The notes beneath the pieces were generated by a model. That model saw only the letters and a program-made list of their open reading frames with translations, ran no database searches and was not told the origin of the DNA. Position numbers and translations under genes: made by a program. Shown piece by piece: positions 34,501 to 43,044 of a DNA stretch of 64,000 nucleotides. Within the stretch, counting starts at the first letter, position 1, and each line of letters opens with the position of its first letter. The stretch comes from Gemmatimonadales bacterium (lineage in GTDB: Bacteria; Gemmatimonadota; Gemmatimonadetes; Palauibacterales; Palauibacteraceae): assembly GCA_009840115.1 (NCBI GenBank), contig VXOJ01000067.1:30542-94541 (forward strand), given 5' to 3'.

Positions 34501-37500
34501 GCCGGGTGAGGACGTCCTCGGAGGAAGCGTCGTCGCCCGCCCTCGCATCGGACACCGCGGAGAGCAGATCCTCAAGCATGGGCGGGGGATCGTCGACCGC
34601 CTCCTCGAACACGTCCCAGTCCATCGACATGACGACGGACGTGGTGGCGTCCTGCCGCACGAGCCGGTCGAACGCCCGCATGCCCTGCTGCGGCGTGAAC
34701 CAGCGGCCGCCGAGCGCCGACCGCTGCCGGTCGATCCGGTCGCGCTGTTCCGCCGCCTCGCCGATGTCGGACCAGGCGCCCCAGGCGATCGCCTGCCCCG
34801 GGAGGCCCAGCGCGCGGCGATGGCCGGCGAGCTGGTCCAGGAAGGCGTTGGCCGAGGCGTGGTTCGTCTGGCCCGGATTGCCCATGACGCCGACCCGGCT
34901 CGAGAAGAGCGTGAAGAAGTCCAGATCCCGGTCCATCGTCGCGCGGTGCAGGTGCCAGGCGCCGAGGATCTTGGGCCACAGCACCCTCTCGAACCGCTCC
35001 CAGCTCTGGTTGGGGAGCGCGCCGTCCGACAGCACGCCCACGCTGTGGATCACGCCTCCGAGCGGCGGCAGATCGCGGTCGATGCGCTCCAGCATGGCGT
35101 CGATGGCCCCCTGGTCGGTCATGTCGGCCAGTTCGACCTGGATCGTCGCGCCGCGCTGCCGGAGCGCCCGAATGGCCTCCTCGGCTTCGGGGTCCGGGTC
35201 CCGCCGCCCGTTCAGCACGATCGCCCCCGCTCCCCGCTCGGCGAGCCAGTCGGCCACGGCGATCCCGATCCCGCCCAGGCCGCCCGTCACCAGGTAGCTC
35301 CGATCCGCGCGCAGCGAGCCCCGCACGAGCGGAGGCGTCGTCACGACGATCTTCCCGAGGTGGCGGGCGGAGCGCATGAACGACAGCGCGGCGCCGGCTT
35401 CGGCCAGCGGCCACCGGCTGTGGACGATAGGCTCGAGTTCTCCCGCCGCGACGCGCGCCATCAGGCCACGCAGGATCCGCCCCGCCCACGCGGGGTCCGT
35501 CTTCTTGACCACGTCCAGTTCGAGGATCCAGTAGCCCACGTCCGGACGCACGGCCGCCATCTCCTCCTCGGTGAGGATGTCGCGCCGGGCCATCTCGACG
35601 AAGCGGCCGCCCTCACGGAGGCAGGCGAGGCTCGCGTCGATGAAGCCCTCGCTCGTGAGGCTGTTCAGGACCACGTCCACGCCCTCGCCGCCCGTCGCGT
35701 CGAGGATCTCATCCCCGAAGTCGGTCGTGCGGCTGTCGAACACGTGCTCGACGCCGAGCGAGCGCAGATACGCCTGTTTCGGGGCGCTGGCCGTGGCGAA
35801 CACCTCCGCGCCGGCCGCCTGCACGAGCTGGATCGCGGCGAGCCCGACGCCGCCCGCGCCGGCGTGTACGAGGACCCGCTCCCCCGCTTCCAGCCCGGAC
35901 AGTTCGAAGGACAGCGCCGCCGACACGAACGCGCTCGGCACCGTCGCGAGGCCGCTGACGGAGAAGCCTTCCGGCGCGGGAGCGACGAGTTCCGCGTGCG
36001 TGATCATCTGCGGCGCGAAGGCGCCGAACCCCAGCCCGACGATGTGATCGCCGACCGAGACGGAGGACACGTCCGACCCCACCTCGAGGATGTGGCCGCT
36101 CATCTCCCGCCCCAGCAGGCCCTCCTCGATGAAGCCGAGCGACCGGAACACGTCCCAGAAGTTGAGACCGGAGGCCTCGACCGCCACGCGAACTTCATGC
36201 GGTTCCAGCGGCCGCGCCGGGAGGGTCTGCACGTGCGGCCGGTCGAACACGCCCCCCGTGTCCGGCGCCAGCACCCATTCCGTTTCCTCCGGGAACTCGA
36301 GGCGCTCGGCACCGGAGCCCATGCGCACGAGGCGCGCCACGCGGCGGCTTCCGCGGCGGTACGCGATGTGGTTCTCGGGGTCGGGGTAGAGGAGTTCGTT
36401 CGCGAGATCCGGTTCCGGCGCCATCGCGCCGGGGTCGAGATCGAGCATCCGCGTCTGCAGGTGCGTCGCTTCCCGGACCACACCCTTGCCGAACCCCCAC
36501 ACGGCGGCGCCGGCGAGTGCCCCGCCCCGCTCGCGCTCGAGGATCTGGGCGCCGCGGGTGATGAACCACACGCCCTTCTCGGGGGTCAGATCCGAATCGC
36601 CCACGCCCTGTACGAGCGCGAGCGCGCTCGCCACCGCGCCCTCGATGTCGGCGGCCATTTCATCGGTCGTGGCGCGTTCCCCGTGGCCGTCCAGCGCCGC
36701 GAGGTGCACGGCGCCGTGGAACGGGACCCCCTCGGGCAGGCTCTCGATCAGCGACCGCCACGCCTCGCGGTCGCCGGGGTCCTTCCCGTTCGCGAGGACG
36801 ACGGCCTGGTTCCGCGATCTCAGCTCGGCGGCCAGTCTCTCCGCCACGCCGCCCTCGTCTGCCGCGAGAACCCAGGCGCCCGCGGGCTCCGTCACCTTCG
36901 CCGGGCCCTGCGCCACGATCACGCCCTTGTCGAGCTTCATGTCGGGATCGGACTCGTCCACGCCGAGAACTTCCACCGCCTCGAACCCCGCGTCGCCGAG
37001 GGCCTGCCGCCATATTCCGGGGTCCGCCAGCGCGTGGTGCGGACGGTAGTCGTCGGCGAAGCGCCACCAGCCGTCGAGCTGCCCGAACGTGAGATCCATC
37101 CAGCCGAGGCCGGTGAGGTTTTCGAGCGCGACCAGCTGCCCGGACGGCGCCATGAGGTCCCGGCAGTGTCCGAGCGTTTCCTCCAGGTATCGCGTCGCGT
37201 GGAGCACGTTCGAGGCGATCATGAGGTCGTAGCCGTGGGCGTCGAAGCCCTGGGCGATGGGGTCCTTCTCGATGTCCAGGGGACGGTATTCGATGCCCCC
37301 GCCGCCGTCGCCGAAGCGCGCCTCGGCCTCCGCGAAGAAACCGGCGGAGATGTCGGTGTACACGTAGTCGAACTGCCCCTCCGGCAACTCCGGCAGGACC
37401 GACGCGGTCGCCGACCCCGTCCCCGCCCCGACCTCGATCACCCGCAGCCGCCGGCCGGCCGGGAGCGCGGCCACCAGCGCCCGCACCGCCTCCGCCAGCA

Positions 37501-40500
37501 TCTCGTTCGCGGCCCGCGCGACGGGCGCCTTCAGGTACAGGTCCGCCGCCGTGGGCTCGCCGCTGCTGAACAGGAGCGTGAGCGGATCCGCCTTGCCCCG
37601 AAGCGCATCGGCCAGCGCCTCGCCGGAGCGCCGGAAGAGGCCGACCTCCGTGAGACCGTGGGCATAGCGGCCGGCCATCCCGGTCGCGAACTCGTCGAGA
37701 TCCCGCGGCAGCTGTTCCGGCAACGGATCGTCCGGCCCCACGAGGATGCGGAAGCCTTCGGCCGTCTCCTCCGCCACGCCGCACCAGGCGAGCATCTCGA
37801 ACATGCGGCGGAAAAGGCGCCCGTGTTCCGGGAGGACGTCCAGCTCCTCCCGGAGTGGCTCCGGATCCACCGTCTCCCCGGCCGTTCTCCGCCAGCCCAG
37901 CTCCTCGAGGGTCGCCAGGGCGCGGGCGTGCGACCAGCGCTCGAGGTCCGCCAGCAGGGCGTTGCGGTCGTCCGGATCGACGCCCGCGTCGGTCAGGTAG
38001 CCGGCGAACGACTGCGCGCCCCCCGCGACGGCGGCGGGGCTCGGGAAGAAGTCCGCGGGAGCGATACCCAGCGGGAGTTCGCGCTCGCGCCATGCGACTT
38101 CGTACAGCAGGTCGTTGATCCCCTCGACCGCCGAGAGGAGCGCCTGCCGCGTGGCCCGCTTCACCGCGTAGCCGCTCAGGCGGCCGAGCGGCGCGCCGTC
38201 CGGATCGTAGATGCGCAGTTCGCCGCTCAGGACCTCCGCGGGCTCGCTTCCCTCGGCTTCCGCTTCGCGCGAGGCGTCGCTCAGGCGCACGTGGCACACC
38301 ACCCGGTCGGGCAGCGGCCCGGCCAGCCACAGGCGTTCCCAGCCGAACGGGAGATACGTGGCGCCACCCTCCGTGCCCGCCACGTTGCGGGCCACGCCCA
38401 CGGCCTGGAAGCAGCCATCCAGCACGAGCGGATGCACGTCCAGCCCGTGTCCGGCCAACGCCTCCGGCAGCGACACCTCGGCCACCGCCTCCCCGGGGCC
38501 GGACCAGGCCTTCCCCAGCGTGCGGAAGGACGGACCGAGATCGACCCCCGTGCTCGCGCGCTGCCGGTAGTAGTCCGCCACCTCCACTGGCGAGAGATCG
38601 GCCCTCAGGCTCTCGAGGTCGATGCGGGCGCTGTCCTCCGGGTCGGGAATGCCGACCGCCAGACGGCCTTCCACGTGGACCGTCCAGACGCCTTCGCTCC
38701 CCCGGCTGAAGATCTGGACGCCGCGCGGCTCCGACGGGTCGGGGGCGTCGAGCACGACCTGCAGCGTCCGCCCCGCCGCGTCCGTGTCGTCCTCCTCCTC
38801 ATCGAAGACGAGCGGGTTGTGCAACTGCATCTCCTCCACAACCACCGACCCTCCCTCCTCGAGGAGAGAGGCGGCGATCGTCATGGCCCCGTACAGCGCG
38901 CCGGGCGCCACCACGCGGCCGAACACGCGGTGGTCTTCCATCCAGGCCGGATCCGTCGGGAACACGTCCGTCTCGAAGGCGACCTCGCCGCGGGCGGACT
39001 CGTGGCGGGCGCCCAGCAGCGGGTGGCCCGCGATCCCACGACGGCGTTTCGGCGGCGCGAGCCAGTGGCGGACGCGCTGGAACGGATAGCTGGGGAGCGA
39101 GATCCGTCTCCGCGTCTCCCCGGCGAAGAGCCCGGCGAAGCGAATCGGGAGGCCCGCCTCGTACGCCGCGGCGACCGCCTCCGCGAAGCCGCCCGCGTCC
39201 TCCGCCTCGGGTGCATCGGCCGGCGGCGCGGTGAGGCTGGACAGGACCGCCGGGGCCGGTGCCTGGGGCGACTCCGGCCAGGCGGAGGCCGCCATCGGGG
39301 CCAGCAGCGATCGGGGACCGATCTCCAGCACGAGGTCGACGCGGAGGTCCGCCAGCGTCCGCACGCCCTGGGCGAAGGCCACCGGCTCGCGCGCGTGCCG
39401 TCGCCAATAGGCCCCGTCCAGTTCCTGTCCGGCATCCACCGCCCGGCCCGTGAGGTTGCTGACCACAGTGAGGGACGGAGCTTCGATCGCGGCCCCGTCG
39501 AGCGACGCAGCGAGTTCGTCCAGGATGGGATCGACCAGGGCGCTGTGGAACGCCCGCTTCGTGTTCAGACGTCGGACCCGGACGCCCTCCCCCTCGAATC
39601 GCTCCGAGATGGCTTCGATGTCCGCGACCGGCCCGCTCACGACCTGGTGACTGCCGTTGTAGCCCGAAATGCTCAGCCCGACGCCGGACGCCGCCGCGTT
39701 CACGGCCTCGACGGCCGACGCCACCTGCTCCGGGGGCGCGAACACCGCCGCCATGCCGCCCTCCTCCATGCGCGACATCAGCGCCCCGCGCGCCGCGGCG
39801 AAACGCATCCCATCCTCGAGGGAGAACACGCCCGCCGCCTGAGACGCCGCGAGTTCGCCGATGCTGTGCCCGATGACCACGTCCGGACGGACGCCGAGGC
39901 TCCCCCACAGCGCGGTCAGCGCGCACTCCAGCGCGTAGAGCGCGGGCTGCTCCCACGCCGTGTCCCCGAGATCCCCGGTCCCGTCCGGCCGGCCGAACAT
40001 GACGTCGAGCAGCGAGGCGCCTCTCTCCTCGACGAAGACCGCCTCACAGCGGTCGAGCACGGCCCGCGCCACGGGCTCGCTCTCGTAGAGCGCCGCTCCC
40101 ATGCCGGCCCACTGGCTCCCCTGCCCCGTGTAGGCGAAGGCCACCCGGGCCGGCGCCCCCGCCGGCGCGCCCCCATCCGTCCCCGCAAGCGCGAGAAGTC
40201 GCTCCCGCAGCGACGCCGCGTCGCGGAACACGAGGCCCGCGCGGCGGTCGAAGTGGCTCCGCCCCACGCCCGCCGTCCACGCCATGTCCGAGAGGAGCGG
40301 GTCCGAGGCGAGGTCCCCGGAGGAGGACGCCTCGGCGTGCTCATCCAGCCACGACACGTACCGTGCGGCGAGGTCGTTCAGCGCGCCGTCCGACTTGCCC
40401 GACAGCGGAAGCAGGCGCGTCGCGCGCGGGCCGACGCCGTCCGGAACCGGCACGTCCGCCACCGTCTCCGACATGGAAACCGCCACCGGCACCCCGGCGC

Positions 40501-41872
40501 CCGCGACCCAGCCCCCATCGGCCCGGGCTTCGTCCGCGGCCTCGTCCGGGGCGAGGTATTCCTCCATCACGAGATGGGCGTTCGTCCCGGAGATCCCGAA
40601 CGAGTTGACCCCCGCGCGTCGGGGCCCGTCCGTGCCGCTCGGCCACTCCATCATCGACGAGGTCACCCGCAGCGGGAGACGGTCCCAGTCCAGGCTCGGG
40701 TTGGGATCGTGGAAATGGAGGTGCTTCGGAATCACGCCGCGGTGCAGGACCAGCGCCGCCTTGATCACGCCCGCCACCCCGGCGGCCGATTCGAGGTGCC
40801 CGATGTTCGTCTTCACCGAGCCCATGAGCAGCGGGTTGTCCGCGTCCCGGCCCTTCCCGTAGACCGCGACCACCGCGTTGGCTTCGATCGGGTCGCCCAC
40901 CGTGGTGCCCGTCCCGTGAGCCTCCAGGTAGTCCACCTCGAGGGGAGACACGCCCGCATCCGCCAGCGCCGTCTGCATCACCTCTTCCAGCGCCGGCGTG
41001 TGCGGCACCGTGAGCCCCGTGCTCGCCCCGCCGTGGTTCACCGCCGAGCCGCGAATCACGGCCCAGATCCGGTCGCCGTCCGCCGCCGCTTCGCTCAGCC
41101 GTTTGAGGACGACGACCCCGCAGCCCTCGCCCCGCACGTATCCGTTCGCCGACGCGTCGAAGGTTTTGCACTGCCCATCCGGCGACAGCATCATCGCGTC
41201 CGCGCGGAGTTCGTAGATGCGGCCGTTGAGAATCGCCTGCACGCCGCCGGCAATGGCCAGATCCGCCCTGCCCTGCTGCAGGTCCGCCACCGCGTCGTGG
41301 ACCGAGACCATGGAGGAGGCGCACGCGGCGTCCACCGCCTTCGCCGGCCCCCGGAGCCCCAGCACGAACGAGACCCGGCCGCTCGTGCCGTTCAGGTTCG
41401 TGCCGCTGAGCGCGTAGAGACAGCTCGCGGGCTCGGCGGGCTTGCTCGAGTCCACGACGAGCATCCTGTACTCGTCGTTGCTGATCCCCGTGTAGACGCC
41501 CGTGAGCGTCTCCCTCAGTCCGTCGGGATCGATCCCGGCGTCCTCGAGCGCCTCCCAGGTCGTCTCCAGCATCATGCGCTGCTGTGGATCCAGCAGTTCC
41601 GCCTCGACCGGCGAGATCCTGAAGAAGGCGTCGTCGAACAGGTCGATGTCGTCCACGAAGGCGCCGAAACGGCAGCCGTCGCTCAGGACCGCGTGGTCCC
41701 CGAAGATCTGGCCCCAGCGCCCCACGCCGGAACCCGGGACCCCTTCCTGGACGGAGTTCCCGCCCTCTTCGAGCAGGCGCCAGAAGGCGGGAATGCCCGA
41801 CGCGCCGGGGAAACGGCACGCCATCCCGATGATCGCGACCGGCTCGGCACGCCACCCGTTTCGATCTGCCAT
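31583..41872 (-). CDS. Type I polyketide synthase: KS-AT-DH-MT-ER-KR-ACP-KS-AT(remnant)
   Basis: The 3429-residue protein starts at ATG 41872 behind AAGGGG. Approximate active sites: KS1 Cys 187 (DAACASS), AHGTGT and KTNIGHL intact; AT1 GHSIGE with Ser about 670 and RAFHSA (malonyl type); DH HRVFGRVVAP about 980 and DGCFQ about 1152; MT EVGAGTGSA about 1480; ER HAGAGGVGL about 2003; KR GGLGGIG about 2198 with the active-site Tyr replaced by His (QTNHASANAF about 2337); ACP GMDSLM about 2500. Module two: KS2 Cys about 2743, but EANGVGS replaces EAHGTGT; AT2 about 3237 reads GHGVGE (no Ser), its small subdomain with the FHS histidine is absent, and there is no ACP or release domain. Predicted extension is malonyl-derived, C-methylated and fully reduced. 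Confidence 0.93.
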   Translation of the reverse strand: MADRNGWRAEPVAIIGMACRFPGASGIPAFWRLLEEGGNSVQEGVPGSGVGRWGQIFGDHAVLSDGCRFGAFVDDIDLFDDAFFRISPVEAELLDPQQRMMLETTWEALEDAGIDPDGLRETLTGVYTGISNDEYRMLVVDSSKPAEPASCLYALSGTNLNGTSGRVSFVLGLRGPAKAVDAACASSMVSVHDAVADLQQGRADLAIAGGVQAILNGRIYELRADAMMLSPDGQCKTFDASANGYVRGEGCGVVVLKRLSEAAADGDRIWAVIRGSAVNHGGASTGLTVPHTPALEEVMQTALADAGVSPLEVDYLEAHGTGTTVGDPIEANAVVAVYGKGRDADNPLLMGSVKTNIGHLESAAGVAGVIKAALVLHRGVIPKHLHFHDPNPSLDWDRLPLRVTSSMMEWPSGTDGPRRAGVNSFGISGTNAHLVMEEYLAPDEAADEARADGGWVAGAGVPVAVSMSETVADVPVPDGVGPRATRLLPLSGKSDGALNDLAARYVSWLDEHAEASSSGDLASDPLLSDMAWTAGVGRSHFDRRAGLVFRDAASLRERLLALAGTDGGAPAGAPARVAFAYTGQGSQWAGMGAALYESEPVARAVLDRCEAVFVEERGASLLDVMFGRPDGTGDLGDTAWEQPALYALECALTALWGSLGVRPDVVIGHSIGELAASQAAGVFSLEDGMRFAAARGALMSRMEEGGMAAVFAPPEQVASAVEAVNAAASGVGLSISGYNGSHQVVSGPVADIEAISERFEGEGVRVRRLNTKRAFHSALVDPILDELAASLDGAAIEAPSLTVVSNLTGRAVDAGQELDGAYWRRHAREPVAFAQGVRTLADLRVDLVLEIGPRSLLAPMAASAWPESPQAPAPAVLSSLTAPPADAPEAEDAGGFAEAVAAAYEAGLPIRFAGLFAGETRRRISLPSYPFQRVRHWLAPPKRRRGIAGHPLLGARHESARGEVAFETDVFPTDPAWMEDHRVFGRVVAPGALYGAMTIAASLLEEGGSVVVEEMQLHNPLVFDEEEDDTDAAGRTLQVVLDAPDPSEPRGVQIFSRGSEGVWTVHVEGRLAVGIPDPEDSARIDLESLRADLSPVEVADYYRQRASTGVDLGPSFRTLGKAWSGPGEAVAEVSLPEALAGHGLDVHPLVLDGCFQAVGVARNVAGTEGGATYLPFGWERLWLAGPLPDRVVCHVRLSDASREAEAEGSEPAEVLSGELRIYDPDGAPLGRLSGYAVKRATRQALLSAVEGINDLLYEVAWRERELPLGIAPADFFPSPAAVAGGAQSFAGYLTDAGVDPDDRNALLADLERWSHARALATLEELGWRRTAGETVDPEPLREELDVLPEHGRLFRRMFEMLAWCGVAEETAEGFRILVGPDDPLPEQLPRDLDEFATGMAGRYAHGLTEVGLFRRSGEALADALRGKADPLTLLFSSGEPTAADLYLKAPVARAANEMLAEAVRALVAALPAGRRLRVIEVGAGTGSATASVLPELPEGQFDYVYTDISAGFFAEAEARFGDGGGGIEYRPLDIEKDPIAQGFDAHGYDLMIASNVLHATRYLEETLGHCRDLMAPSGQLVALENLTGLGWMDLTFGQLDGWWRFADDYRPHHALADPGIWRQALGDAGFEAVEVLGVDESDPDMKLDKGVIVAQGPAKVTEPAGAWVLAADEGGVAERLAAELRSRNQAVVLANGKDPGDREAWRSLIESLPEGVPFHGAVHLAALDGHGERATTDEMAADIEGAVASALALVQGVGDSDLTPEKGVWFITRGAQILERERGGALAGAAVWGFGKGVVREATHLQTRMLDLDPGAMAPEPDLANELLYPDPENHIAYRRGSRRVARLVRMGSGAERLEFPEETEWVLAPDTGGVFDRPHVQTLPARPLEPHEVRVAVEASGLNFWDVFRSLGFIEEGLLGREMSGHILEVGSDVSSVSVGDHIVGLGFGAFAPQMITHAELVAPAPEGFSVSGLATVPSAFVSAALSFELSGLEAGERVLVHAGAGGVGLAAIQLVQAAGAEVFATASAPKQAYLRSLGVEHVFDSRTTDFGDEILDATGGEGVDVVLNSLTSEGFIDASLACLREGGRFVEMARRDILTEEEMAAVRPDVGYWILELDVVKKTDPAWAGRILRGLMARVAAGELEPIVHSRWPLAEAGAALSFMRSARHLGKIVVTTPPLVRGSLRADRSYLVTGGLGGIGIAVADWLAERGAGAIVLNGRRDPDPEAEEAIRALRQRGATIQVELADMTDQGAIDAMLERIDRDLPPLGGVIHSVGVLSDGALPNQSWERFERVLWPKILGAWHLHRATMDRDLDFFTLFSSRVGVMGNPGQTNHASANAFLDQLAGHRRALGLPGQAIAWGAWSDIGEAAEQRDRIDRQRSALGGRWFTPQQGMRAFDRLVRQDATTSVVMSMDWDVFEEAVDDPPPMLEDLLSAVSDARAGDDASSEDVLTRLRGSLAAEREDLLVSFVQGEVQAVLRLSSAPAPTVGFFDLGMDSLMAVELRNRLNRAFAGTYTAPNTLVFDYPNIAELAAHLAEELGEGGAAPAPASEPAQEAGVRPSTLDPDDGAVGDGAVDDGVAIVGMACRFPGAPDLAAFWRQLDAGTDAVTDGRRDAGPWNGVAGDPASEDQDSRRGAFLEDIDKFDARFFGITPIEARMMDPRQRLLLETTWHALEDAGLDSARLKGTNTGVYAGVTTGDYRDLAAAMGHGHGYLGTTMSVTAGRISFALGLTGPAVPLDMACASSLVAVHQAAAAVRQGEVGLALVGGVNAILWPETATFMTEVGLLSASGRCHTFDAAADGFVRGEGCGVVVLKRLADATADGDRIWGVIRGSAVNQNGTSAGLTVPNGPAQERVIEKALAQAGVPPASVDYLEANGVGSDLGDPIEVQAAAAVYGRERDEERPLLIGSVKTNIGHLECAAGIASLIKAVLAMNEGRIPKQLHFHNPNPHLAWEDLPVRVTDEAVAWPANGDRPRRAGVSSFGISGTNAHVVVEGNGGPDRASIVNGARMPAGPAVTVPVAVPELAGASAPDAVVAAPRETRLLPLSAKSPRALREMARLYLEWLEGHADETPEEGDAGGSVLADMAWTAGIGRTQLAHRAGLPFRDMKSLRDELGVLAERAVDDDWRRHAGPVTAPKVAFVFAGEEGARDGSGEALYDGEPAVRAILDRCDAVLREARDGASLLDVMFGRDGAQGTLRDPEWAQPAAYAMGCALTALWASVGVRPGAVAGHGVGELAAGWAAGVFSLEDGLRLAAARGAAMARPKQRLAAAVPDGDAGESAHDPLDDLEDAARGMELSPPSVAIASQVTGRRMDPAEAPDGAYWREQARAQEDPGRTSRALADLGVDLVVDIGMASPAGPTALPDWPPAEARAGQPFAVAVARAYEAGLPISFAGLFAGETRRRIALPGYPFQRRRHWIETRA

Positions 41873-41924
41873 GGTGTTGATCCCCTTGCCGGCCGGCTTC
41901 CCCGGACCGGACATTTGTTCGGCC

Positions 41925-41974
41925 GCAGTGTCACCCGAAAGCAGTGTCACCCGAATATGACGTGAAATATCACG
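41925..41974 (-). promoter_or_regulatory. Tandem repeat and palindrome upstream of the PKS
   Basis: GCAGTGTCACCCGAAA (41925-41940) is followed immediately by GCAGTGTCACCCGAAT (41941-41956); then comes the palindromic CGTGAAATATCACG (41961-41974). They lie about 53-102 bp upstream of the PKS start and 77-126 bp upstream of the divergent creatininase-family gene. Likely operator sites for one or both genes; the sequence resembles no operator I know. Confidence 0.6.
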
Positions 41975-42050
41975 CGGTTGTAGTCCGGCCAAACCGGTCC
42001 GGCCCCGTCCCGGCCGATTCCGGTCCGGCACGAGGAAACAGGAGGAGACC

Positions 42051-42962
42051 ATGTCGCACGCCCGTTCGACGCTGACCGCCCTGATCGCCCTGGCGGCGAT
42101 CTCCCTTGCGGTCCCGGCCGGAGCCACCGCCCAGAACCGGGAGATGACGCCGGAGGAGCGCGCCCGTCTCATGGCGGAATACGAGGCCCGGATCGACGCC
42201 GAACTCGTCTCGGAGCGCCCGATCGAGATGTTCGACTCGATCTGGATCGAGGAACTCACGTGGATGGAAGTCCGCGACATGATGGCCGACGGCTACAACA
42301 TCGCGATCATCTCGACGGGCGGGATCGAGCAGAACGGACCGTACGTCGCCACGGGCAAGCACAACTACGTGCTGCAGGGCACGTGCGAGACCATCGCCCG
42401 GGAGCTGGGCACGGCGCTCTGCGCGCCGATCGTGAAGCTCGTTCCCGAGGGGGACATCGACGAACCCTCCGGCCACATGCGCTACCCCGGCACGATCTCG
42501 CTCCGCCAGGAGACCTTCGAGGCGGTGCTGGATGACGTCGCTTCCAGCCTGAAGGCGCACGGCTTCGAGCACATCGTCTTCATCGGCGACAGCGGCGGCA
42601 ACGTGCAGGGGATGGCGAACGTCGCGGCGCGCCTCAACGAGCGCTGGGACGACGCCCACGCCCATCACATCCCCGAGTACTACCGCTACGGAGGCGGGGG
42701 CTTCCTCGAGTCCGAGCTGGGGATCGTGGAGACGGAGAATGACGGCATCCACGACAGCTTCGGCATCACGAGCCTGATGATGACCGTCGACCCCACCGTG
42801 GTCCGCTACGACCAGCGCGTGAAGGCGGGGCTCGCGAAGATCAACGGCGTCCCGATCGCCCCGAAGGAGAAGACGATCGAGATCGGCCTCAAGCTCCAGG
42901 CCTACCGCACCGCGCTCACCGTCGAGAAGATCCGAGAGTCCATCGCCAACGTCGGCAGGTAG
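42051..42962 (+). CDS. Secreted creatininase-family protein
   Basis: The 303-residue product has a clear signal peptide (residues 1-28, ending ATAQ) and a creatininase fold: SIWIEELTWMEVRDMM, STGGIEQNGPYVATGKHNYVL and HMRYPGTISLRQETFEAVLDDV, then HIVFIGDSGGN. Creatininase-family enzymes are zinc amidohydrolases, usually cytosolic; this one is exported. At the metal site the first motif reads EQNGP rather than EQHGP, so metal binding may differ. It diverges from the PKS across a region with a tandem repeat. Confidence 0.85.
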   Translation: MSHARSTLTALIALAAISLAVPAGATAQNREMTPEERARLMAEYEARIDAELVSERPIEMFDSIWIEELTWMEVRDMMADGYNIAIISTGGIEQNGPYVATGKHNYVLQGTCETIARELGTALCAPIVKLVPEGDIDEPSGHMRYPGTISLRQETFEAVLDDVASSLKAHGFEHIVFIGDSGGNVQGMANVAARLNERWDDAHAHHIPEYYRYGGGGFLESELGIVETENDGIHDSFGITSLMMTVDPTVVRYDQRVKAGLAKINGVPIAPKEKTIEIGLKLQAYRTALTVEKIRESIANVGR

Positions 42963-43044
42963 GCGTGTAACGGACGCGGCCCGCGCGGTTCACGGCCTCG
43001 CGGGCGCGTCGAATCTCCCCGCCCCCGGGAGGCGTAACGAACGA

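Noticed and set aside
31604..41965. A plus-strand frame of about 3450 codons open across nearly the whole PKS gene.
   Set aside because: It is exactly antisense to the PKS, gives low-complexity Arg/Gly/Pro/Ala-rich protein and no domain; a by-product of high GC and codon bias.
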